Source: VAZQ01 sp963827585 | GTDB lineage: Bacteria > Pseudomonadota > Alphaproteobacteria > Rhizobiales > Xanthobacteraceae | Assembly: GCA_963827585.1 (NCBI GenBank) | Contig: CAWHCK010000008.1 | Coordinates: forward strand, 1-64,000 | DNA length: 64,000 nt | Reading direction: 5' to 3' | In this document: piece after piece, positions 57,992 through 64,000 of the stretch | Layout of the letters: the number at the start of each line of letters is the position of its first letter | How positions within the stretch are numbered: the stretch's first letter is position 1 | Program-made: the position numbers and the translations under genes | The notes under the pieces: model-generated | What the model saw: the letters and a program-made list of their open reading frames with translations, nothing else | Told to the model about the DNA's origin: nothing | Database searches by the model: none

Positions 57992-60439
57992 ATGGTCGAG
58001 CAGGGGAGGTCGCGGGGGCGGGCCGAAACATGGCGGCCTTGGGCGGCCGTCGGCGGCAGGCCGGCCTTGGCGTGGCCGGACGGCCTCGCTGCTCTCACGC
58101 GTCGTGCCGGGCAACGCGTGCGCCAATGGGTGGCGGTGGAGGTTGGTCCGGGCCGGCTGGTGCCTTGGCTTGCGATCGCCTTCGGCGGCGGGATCGTCGT
58201 TTATTTCACCGTCGAGCGGGAGCCGGCGCTATGGGCGACAGCCCTCGTGGTTGCAGCAACGGTCGCAGCGACGATCCTGGCGCGCCGCCGCCCGTTCGCC
58301 TTTCCCGTTGCCCTGGGTGTTGCCGCCATCGCGGCCGGATTTGCGACCGCCACCATTAAACGCGAGATCATCGCCCATCCGGTGCTCTTTGCGCCCGCCT
58401 GGAACGTCGACATCGCGGGCTTCGTCGAGAAACGGGAAGAGCGCGAGCGCTCCGACCGCATCGTGGTGCGGGTCGAGCGCATCGCCGGCCCGCGCCTCAA
58501 CGAGAAACTTGAACGCGTGCGAGTATCGGTGCGCAAGGGCACCGCGCCGGCGGTCGGCAGTTTCGTCGAATTCAAGGCGCGGCTGTCTCCGCCGCTCGAA
58601 CCCTTGCGTCCTGGCGGCTATGACTTCGCCCGTGACATGTATTTCCAGGGGATCGGCGCCTCCGGCTTCGCGCTCGGCGCTATCCGCACCGGCGAGGCGC
58701 CACGCGCGCCCAGCCTTGGGCTGCGCTACGCCATGACGGTGGATGGCGTGCGCGAGGCGATCGACAAGCGCATCCGCGCGATCCTGCCCGGCGACCAAGG
58801 TGCCATCGCATCGGCCCTGATCACGGGCAAGCGGGACGCCATCTCGACCCAAGTGAACGAGGCCATGTATGCATCGGGCCTCGCGCACGTGCTCTCGATC
58901 TCCGGCTACCACATGGCTGTCGTGGCGGGCGTCGTGTTCTTCGTGCTGCGGGCGCTGTTCGCGCTGATGCCGGCGTTCGCGAGCCGGCATCCGATCAAGA
59001 AATGGGCGGCGCTCGTCGCCCTGTTGGCGGCGGCGTTCTATCTTGTCTTGTCCGGCGCCGAGGTTGCGACCCAGCGCGCCTTCATCATGATCGCCATCGT
59101 TCTCATCGGCGTGATGGTCGATCGCCCGACGCTCACGTTCCGTACGCTCACCGTGGCGGCCCTCGGCGTGCTGATGCTTGCGCCCGAAGCCATTGTCCAC
59201 CCGAGCTTTCAGATGTCGTTTGCGGCCACGCTGGCGTTGGTCGCCGGCTACCAGCAGGGCGTCGCCTGGGCGAACAGGGGCCGCGATACGCCGCTCGCCG
59301 CGAGGATCGCGCTCTGGGGCGGCCGAGAGATCGTCGGCCTGCTGCTCGTTTCGCTCCTCGCCGGCACCGCGACCATCCCCTACCTCGCCTATCACTTCCA
59401 TCGCATTTCGCCCTACGGCGTGGTTGCAAATCTGCTGGCAATGCCGGTGGTATCCGCCTGGATCATGCCGGCCGGCATTCTCGGCCTGATAGCGATGCCG
59501 TTCGGCCTCGATGGCTTCTGCTGGCGGCTGATGGGCCAAGGCATCGAGTGGATGACCGCGATCGCGCTCTGGGTCACCGGCTTTCCCGGAGCGGTGGGAC
59601 GCGTCGCGGCGTTCGGCGGCGGAGCGTTGCTCCTCTGCTCCGCCGGGCTCGTCATACTCTGCCTGCTCAAGACGCCGCTGCGCTTCATCGGCGCGTTGCT
59701 GATCGGCGGAGCCATTGTCCTGATGGTGCGGGCGCCCCCGCCTGACGTGCTGGTGGCGCCCGGCGGTAGCGCCTTTGCCATACGGGGCGTGGACGGGCGG
59801 CTCGCCATGACCAAGTCAGGCAACGACGCCTTTGCGCTGCGCGAATGGCTCGCTGCCGATGCCGATGCGCGCGCGGCGAACGACAGCAGCCTGGGCGAGG
59901 GGATCAGATGCGATGAGGCAGGCTGCATCGGCCGGCTGCGCGATGGCGCGCTCGTCGCTATCGCAAGAACAATCGAAGCTTTCGAGGAGGACTGCCGCCG
60001 CGCCGCGTTGGTGATCAGCGCGCGCGATGCGCCGCCCGGCTGTGCTGCGCTCCTGGTCGACCGCGAGGTCTCACGGCGGCTCGGGGCGATCGCGCTACGG
60101 CGTCTCGGTGAGCGCTTCGAGATCACCGCGACGCGGTCGGCCGGCTACGATCGCCCGTGGGCGCCGGCGGTGGCGCACGGGAGCGACGTGCCGGAGCCGC
60201 GTCGACCAGCGCCTGACGCGCAGCCGCGCGACGCCACGCCACGCCAAGAGGATTCTGGAGCCGGGAGACTGAGCTGGGCGTCGAGACCCTATCTTGCGCC
60301 GTCACCCCAGCGACCGGCATTCGGCCGGCATCCCGAGGCCGCGCAGCTGGGCCCTGATGCCCTTCGGCCGCTCAGTACCGCCGGAACAATCCGACCAGCT
60401 TGCCCTGGATGCGCACGCGATTGGGCGGCAGGATCCTGA
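57992..60439 (+). CDS. comEC: ComEC/Rec2 family DNA-uptake membrane channel protein
   Basis: An inner-membrane competence-type protein thought to pass single-stranded DNA. After two N-terminal helices comes the DUF4131 region, then the competence domain with ALITGKRDAISTQVNEAMY, GLAHVLSISGYHMAVVAG and HPSFQMSFAATLALVAGYQ. The C-terminal metallo-beta-lactamase-like part is short and degenerate, as usual in Rhizobiales. A GTG at 57926 could extend the start. The last 55-60 residues run over the end of convergent lexA by 68 bases and look unlike protein; a frameshift could hide a true stop at 60272. Length 815 as read. Confidence 0.85.
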   Translation: MVEQGRSRGRAETWRPWAAVGGRPALAWPDGLAALTRRAGQRVRQWVAVEVGPGRLVPWLAIAFGGGIVVYFTVEREPALWATALVVAATVAATILARRRPFAFPVALGVAAIAAGFATATIKREIIAHPVLFAPAWNVDIAGFVEKREERERSDRIVVRVERIAGPRLNEKLERVRVSVRKGTAPAVGSFVEFKARLSPPLEPLRPGGYDFARDMYFQGIGASGFALGAIRTGEAPRAPSLGLRYAMTVDGVREAIDKRIRAILPGDQGAIASALITGKRDAISTQVNEAMYASGLAHVLSISGYHMAVVAGVVFFVLRALFALMPAFASRHPIKKWAALVALLAAAFYLVLSGAEVATQRAFIMIAIVLIGVMVDRPTLTFRTLTVAALGVLMLAPEAIVHPSFQMSFAATLALVAGYQQGVAWANRGRDTPLAARIALWGGREIVGLLLVSLLAGTATIPYLAYHFHRISPYGVVANLLAMPVVSAWIMPAGILGLIAMPFGLDGFCWRLMGQGIEWMTAIALWVTGFPGAVGRVAAFGGGALLLCSAGLVILCLLKTPLRFIGALLIGGAIVLMVRAPPPDVLVAPGGSAFAIRGVDGRLAMTKSGNDAFALREWLAADADARAANDSSLGEGIRCDEAGCIGRLRDGALVAIARTIEAFEEDCRRAALVISARDAPPGCAALLVDREVSRRLGAIALRRLGERFEITATRSAGYDRPWAPAVAHGSDVPEPRRPAPDAQPRDATPRQEDSGAGRLSWASRPYLAPSPQRPAFGRHPEAAQLGPDALRPLSTAGTIRPACPGCARDWAAGS

Positions 60440-61073
60440 CTTCGTAGGTGGCGTTGGCGGGCTCGAGCGCGATCGAGGCGCCCCGCCGACGAAAGCGTTT
60501 GAGCGTCGCTTCCTCCTCGTCGATCAGCGCCACCACGATGTCGCCGGTGTCCGCACCCTCGGTCTTCTTGATCAGCGCGATATCGCCGTCGAGAATACCA
60601 GCCTCGATCATGCTGTCGCCGCGCACCTCGAGCGCGAAATGCTCGCCGGTCGAGAGCAGGTCGGGCGGCATGTTGATGACGTGGCTCCGAGTCTGGATCG
60701 CCTCGATCGGCGTGCCGGCGGCGATGCGGCCCATCACCGGCACCGCCACGGAGCGGCCAGTGTCGTCCTCGGATGCGGTGCGTACTCGGCCGAGATTGCC
60801 CTCGATCACGCTTGGCGTGAATCCACGCGTGCGTGCCGAGCCCATGCCGTGCGCGACCGAATCGGGAAGCTTGATCACCTCGATGGCGCGCGCTCGATTG
60901 GGCAGCCGACGGATGAAGCCACGCTCTTCGAGCGCCGTGATGAGGCGGTGAATGCCGGATTTCGAGCGCAGGTCGAGCGCGTCCTTCATCTCGTCGAAGG
61001 ACGGCGGCACGCCGGCCTCTTTCAGGCGCTCATGGATGAAACGCAGCAGTTCGAACTGTTTTCGGGTCAGCAT
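60372..61073 (-). CDS. lexA: LexA repressor
   Basis: Repressor of the SOS regulon, 233 residues. The winged helix DNA-binding domain is at residues 1-70 (FDEMKDALDLRSKSGIHRLI). The self-cleavage site is A119-G120 in RIAAGTPIEA; the serine/lysine dyad is S154 in RGDSMIEAGI and K192 in EEATLKRF. The linker between domains is longer than in E. coli, as usual for alphaproteobacteria. A LexA box in its own promoter shows autoregulation, and two more lie before the micropeptide at 31489. Confidence 0.96.
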   Translation of the reverse strand: MLTRKQFELLRFIHERLKEAGVPPSFDEMKDALDLRSKSGIHRLITALEERGFIRRLPNRARAIEVIKLPDSVAHGMGSARTRGFTPSVIEGNLGRVRTASEDDTGRSVAVPVMGRIAAGTPIEAIQTRSHVINMPPDLLSTGEHFALEVRGDSMIEAGILDGDIALIKKTEGADTGDIVVALIDEEEATLKRFRRRGASIALEPANATYEVRILPPNRVRIQGKLVGLFRRY

Positions 61074-61134
61074 CGTCCGTTTCCCCCGCTGCGGCGGGCC
61101 AGAGCGACTCGCCGAAACAAATCATGAACAGAAC

Positions 61135-61156
61135 ACTATATGTTCGATATGTGTTC
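61135..61156 (-). promoter_or_regulatory. lexA promoter with LexA box
   Basis: GTTC-GATATGT-GTTC at 61142-61156 is a perfect alphaproteobacterial LexA box. On the minus strand TATAGT (61135-61140) makes a good -10 directly downstream of it, with AGTTGC as a likely -35 at 17 bases, so the box fills the promoter spacer. An additional GAAC is part of an overlapping GAAC-N7-GTTC at 61131-61145. Confidence 0.85.
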
Positions 61157-61196
61157 CGCAACTATTTAATTTGGCGTGAACGCGTTCGACAAGCGC

Positions 61197-62402
61197 CTAC
61201 AGCCTCAGGATGCTGCACGGGCTGCCCGCCTTGGCAGCCGGCGCATGCGGCTCGCGGACGACAAGGCAATCGGCCCGCGCGAGCGGAGTGAGCATGGAAC
61301 TGTCCTGCACCGGCGCAGGCGTCGCCACCGGCAGACCTTCAGACCCGGGCGCGAGCGTGGCGCGCAAGTAATCGGTGCGTTCGTCATTCTGCGGAAGGTC
61401 GCAGCCGAGGCGAGCTGCTTCGAAGGCCGGCACTACGTCGCTGCGGCCGGCGAGCCGCCGGATCAGAGGAACGAGGAACAGAACCGCGCAGACATAGGCC
61501 GAGACCGGATTGCCCGGCAGGCCGAGCACGTGCATGGGGCCGAGCCGCCCGTGCATCATCGGCCGTCCAGGGCGCAGCGCCACCTTCCAGAACGACAGCG
61601 CGAGCCCCTCGACCGCGAGCGCCTTCTGCACGAGGTCGTAGTCGCCCACCGAGGCGCCACCCGACGTGACGAGGATATCGACGCCGACATCGCGCGCGCG
61701 GCGCACGGCTGCGGCGGTCTCGGAGAGGCGATCGGGTACGATTCCGAGGTCGACGGTTTCGCAGCCCTCGCCGCGCGCCAGTGCCGTCGTGGCGTAGCCA
61801 TTGGAATAGACGATCTCGCCGAAGCCCGGCGTCGAGCCGGGCATGACCAGTTCGTCGCCGGTGGCGAGCACGGCCACGCTGGGGCGGCGATGCACCGGTA
61901 CGGTCGGGTGATTCATGGCGGCGGCGAGCGCAAGATCGCGGTCGGTGAGGCGACGGCCGCGACCGAGAAGCACCGCCCCTTGCTGGAAGTCGAGTCCCTT
62001 GATCCGGACATTCTTGCCCTTGCCGGGACTCGTGGTGACGACGACGGCGTCGCCCTCGCGCGCGACCTTCTCCTGGATCACGATCGTGTCGGCACCGGGC
62101 GGCAAGACACCGCCGGTGAAGATGCGGGCGGCTTCGCCGGCACCGACCGTGCCTTGGAATGGATGCCCGGCCGCGACCTCGCCCACCAGCCTGAGCTTGA
62201 CCGGCGCCCGCGCGACGTCCGCAGAACGTACCGCGTAGCCATCCATGGCCGAGACATCGGCCGGTGGTTGCGTCCGCAGTGCCGCGACGTCGGCGGCCAG
62301 CACGCGGCCATGGGCGTCCACGAGCGGCGCGGATTCGGCGGGCAACGGTTCGGCGCCCGCGAGCACGCGGTCAAGCGCTTCCGCAACCGGCATCAACGGC
62401 AC
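61197..62402 (-). CDS. moeA: molybdopterin molybdenumtransferase
   Basis: MoeA inserts molybdate into adenylylated molybdopterin. The 401 residues show PPADVSAMDGYAVRS in the first domain, FTGGVLPPGADTIVIQE, the MoCF-like domain with LVTSGGASVGDYD and GLPGNPVSAYVCAV, and a C-terminal domain IV. The gene starts three bases after moaC ends, so they are cotranscribed; lexA follows on the same strand but has its own promoter. Confidence 0.95.
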   Translation of the reverse strand: MPLMPVAEALDRVLAGAEPLPAESAPLVDAHGRVLAADVAALRTQPPADVSAMDGYAVRSADVARAPVKLRLVGEVAAGHPFQGTVGAGEAARIFTGGVLPPGADTIVIQEKVAREGDAVVVTTSPGKGKNVRIKGLDFQQGAVLLGRGRRLTDRDLALAAAMNHPTVPVHRRPSVAVLATGDELVMPGSTPGFGEIVYSNGYATTALARGEGCETVDLGIVPDRLSETAAAVRRARDVGVDILVTSGGASVGDYDLVQKALAVEGLALSFWKVALRPGRPMMHGRLGPMHVLGLPGNPVSAYVCAVLFLVPLIRRLAGRSDVVPAFEAARLGCDLPQNDERTDYLRATLAPGSEGLPVATPAPVQDSSMLTPLARADCLVVREPHAPAAKAGSPCSILRL

Positions 62403-62405
62403 GGC

Positions 62406-62915
62406 TCACTCCTTGGGCCGACCACGTCCCGACGTGTAGGATCCAGACTTGTAGGATCCAGACTTGCCGCCGCGCTTCTCGACGAGATGGATACCTTCGA
62501 TGCGCATGCCGCGCTCGACCGCCTTGACCATGTCGTAGATGGTCAGGCAGGCGACCGCCACCGCGGTCAGCGCTTCCATCTCCACTCCGGTCTGGCCGGT
62601 GACCTTGACGGTCGCGCGCACCGCGAGGCCGGGGAGCTTGCGGTCCGGCTCGATGTCGACGGCAATTTTCGAAACGGGGAGGGGATGGCAAAGCGGGATC
62701 AGCTCGTGCGTCCGTTTTGCGGCCATTATGCCGGCGATGCGCGCAGCGCCGAGCACGTCTCCCTTCTTGGCATTGCCTGCGACCACGAGGTCCAGCGTCT
62801 TCGCTGCCATCACCACGCGGCCCTCGGCAATGGCCAGGCGCTCGGTCGCGGCTTTCGCCGACACATCGACCATCTGCGCCTCGCCGCTGCGACCCAGGTG
62901 GCTCAGCTTGGACAC
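62406..62915 (-). CDS. moaC: cyclic pyranopterin monophosphate synthase
   Basis: MoaC completes formation of cyclic pyranopterin monophosphate in molybdenum cofactor synthesis. The core has MVDVSAKAATERLA, THELIPLCHPLPVSKI and GQTGVEMEALTAVAVACLTIYDM, with the catalytic His and Lys regions intact. The C-terminus carries a five-residue unit KSGSY repeated twice and a related TSGRG, encoded by a 15-base tandem duplication at 62436-62465; this tail is outside the fold. Length 169. Five bases separate it from trpC. Confidence 0.95.
   Translation of the reverse strand: MSKLSHLGRSGEAQMVDVSAKAATERLAIAEGRVVMAAKTLDLVVAGNAKKGDVLGAARIAGIMAAKRTHELIPLCHPLPVSKIAVDIEPDRKLPGLAVRATVKVTGQTGVEMEALTAVAVACLTIYDMVKAVERGMRIEGIHLVEKRGGKSGSYKSGSYTSGRGRPKE
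62436..62465. repeat. 15-bp tandem repeat inside the 3' end of moaC
   Basis: Two exact copies of GTAGGATCCAGACTT in tandem. Being a multiple of three, the duplication keeps the frame and adds one KSGSY unit to the MoaC tail. Confidence 0.9.
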
Positions 62916-62920
62916 CGGCC

Positions 62921-63743
62921 TTACCCCGCGGCGCCCAGGGGGCGCACTCTGCGCTCCCCGATGAGCGCGCGCGTGGCGGCTTCTACATCGCGTTCGCGCA
63001 TCAGGCTTTCACCGACGAGGAAGGTCGAGATTCCGACGGCAGCCAGGCATTCGAGGTCGGCAGGCGAGAAAATTCCGCTTTCGCCGACGACGATGTGAGC
63101 GCTGGGAATCCGTGGCGCCAGGCGCTGGCTGGTGCCAAGGGTCGTCTCGAACGTCTTGAGGTTGCGGTTGTTGATGCCGACCAGGCGTGAGCGCCGGCGC
63201 AGCGCGCGGTCGAGCTCGTGCTCGTCGTGCACCTCGAGCAGGACGTCCATGCCGAGTGCGTGGGCGGTCTCCTCCAGGTCCTGCGCCGCGCTGTCGTCGA
63301 TCGCCGCCATGATGATCAGAATACAGTCGGCGCCCCAGCTCCGCGCCTCCACCACCTGATAACTGTCATACATGAAGTCCTTGCGCAGCACCGGGAGCTT
63401 GGTCGCAGCGCGCGCGGCGACCAGGTCATCGGGCTTGCCTTGGAACGAGGGCGCATCGGTCAGCACCGAGAGACAGGCCGCGCCGCCGGCTTCATAGGCG
63501 CGCGCCAATGCCGGAACGTCGAAATCCGCGCGGATCAGGCCTTTCGAAGGGCTCGCTTTCTTGATCTCGGCGATCAGAGCGTAGCTGCCCGCGCTGAGCC
63601 GACGTTCGATGGCACGGACAAATCCGCGTGGGGGCTGGGCGGATTCTGGCTTCGGCTTCGACGGCGGCAAAGGAACGCATGCGCTTGGCGGCGACGATCT
63701 CTTCGCGCTTATAGGCCTCGATCTTCGCGAGAATGTCGGCCAT
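62921..63743 (-). CDS. trpC: indole-3-glycerol phosphate synthase (frameshift near 63632)
   Basis: TrpC closes the indole ring in tryptophan synthesis; TIM barrel of about 273 residues. The N-terminus reads MADILAKIEAYKREEIVAAK; the core has LIAEIKKASPSKGLIRADF with catalytic Lys, VLRKDFMYDSYQVVEARSWG, LVGINNRNLKTFE and VGESGIFSPADL. A run of five g's at 63630-63634 contains one too many; with four the protein continues EARIRPAPRGFVRAIERRL. The uncorrected longer frame would begin upstream with an unrelated arginine-rich N-terminus. Lies 25 bases from trpD. Confidence 0.92.
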
Positions 63744-63768
63744 GGTTCATGCCTTCGAAATTGCAGTA

Positions 63769-64000
63769 TCACGCATTCGAAATCGCGATCAGGCGTTGGA
63801 GCCGGCTGGCGGCTTCGCCGGAATCGATCGACGTCTGCGCCAGTGCGAGCCCCTGTTTCAACTCCTTGGCGTGGCCCGCGACCACCAGCCCCGCGGCCGC
63901 ATTGAGCATGGCGACGTCGCGGAAGGCGCCCTTCTTGCCCTTGAGCACGTCGCTGAGCGCCAGCGCGTTCTCCTTCGCCTCGCCTCCCCGCAGGGCCTCG
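63769..64000 (-). CDS. trpD: anthranilate phosphoribosyltransferase, C-terminal part
   Basis: Partial gene cut by the window end; 76 C-terminal residues are present, from EALRGGEAKENALAL to LQRLIAISNA and the stop at 63769-63771. ALSDVLKGKKGAFRDVAMLNAAAGLVV is the conserved C-terminal helix region of TrpD, which transfers the phosphoribosyl group to anthranilate. Same strand and order as trpC, so a trpD-trpC-moaC-moeA operon is likely. Confidence 0.92.
   Translation of the reverse strand, partial: EALRGGEAKENALALSDVLKGKKGAFRDVAMLNAAAGLVVAGHAKELKQGLALAQTSIDSGEAASRLQRLIAISNA

Overview
The window is a piece of an alphaproteobacterial chromosome, most likely Rhizobiales near Bradyrhizobiaceae/Xanthobacteraceae (Bradyrhizobium, Rhodoplanes or Pseudolabrys type). 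The evidence is the high GC content, the 14-gene nuo operon followed by birA and rnj, the mce-DUF1467-proS-lolCE-lolD-dnaE block, several small secreted DUF3551 proteins, several orphan TctC receptors, LexA boxes of the alphaproteobacterial form GTTC-N7-GTTC, and dispersed palindromic repeats of a kind common in this order. The placement is inferred from gene content, not from a computed phylogeny.

Layout: (1) 1-3195: the 3' half of a tRNA-Asp, an MFS transporter and a convergent BKACE-family gene. (2) 3196-18391: a complete nuoA-N complex I operon carrying two extra genes, an FlK-like thioesterase between nuoC and nuoD and a small two-helix membrane protein between nuoH and nuoI. (3) 18409-22820: birA, RNase J and two overlapping TctC-type genes. 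(4) 22933-35191: mce, a DUF1467 gene, an inserted accessory segment (AhpD-like protein with an ECF41-type sigma factor, a DUF3551 gene and palindromic repeats), then proS, lolC/E, lolD, an orphan NitT/TauT-type binding protein, two tandem DUF3551 genes, a 32-residue membrane peptide with two LexA boxes, and dnaE1. (5) 35265-37807: a TctC gene, palindromic repeats and a DUF2142 membrane protein. (6) 38037-52735: a long run of translation, isoprenoid and envelope genes (rpsB-tsf-pyrH-frr-uppS-cdsA-dxr-rseP-bamA-lpxD-fabZ-lpxA-lpxI-lpxB). (7) 52794-64000: gltA and gltX on minus, glnS and comEC on plus, then lexA, moeA, moaC, trpC and partial trpD on minus.

The genes are mostly housekeeping: respiratory energy conservation, replication, translation, lipid A, undecaprenyl phosphate and outer-membrane assembly, lipoprotein export, molybdopterin and tryptophan synthesis, and SOS control. 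The accessory content lies in regions 1, 3, 4 and 5.

Twelve genes are broken by about fourteen indels, nearly all single-base insertions and many in short homopolymers. They include dnaE, pyrH, nuoE, nuoF, nuoG, lpxI and trpC, so sequencing or assembly error is far likelier than real inactivation. I list each as one gene over its full corrected extent. The observations most worth following are the SOS-controlled micropeptide at 31489-31587, the ECF41/AhpD pair with a matching promoter at 23746-23772, and the thioesterase inside the nuo operon with its FlK catalytic triad intact.
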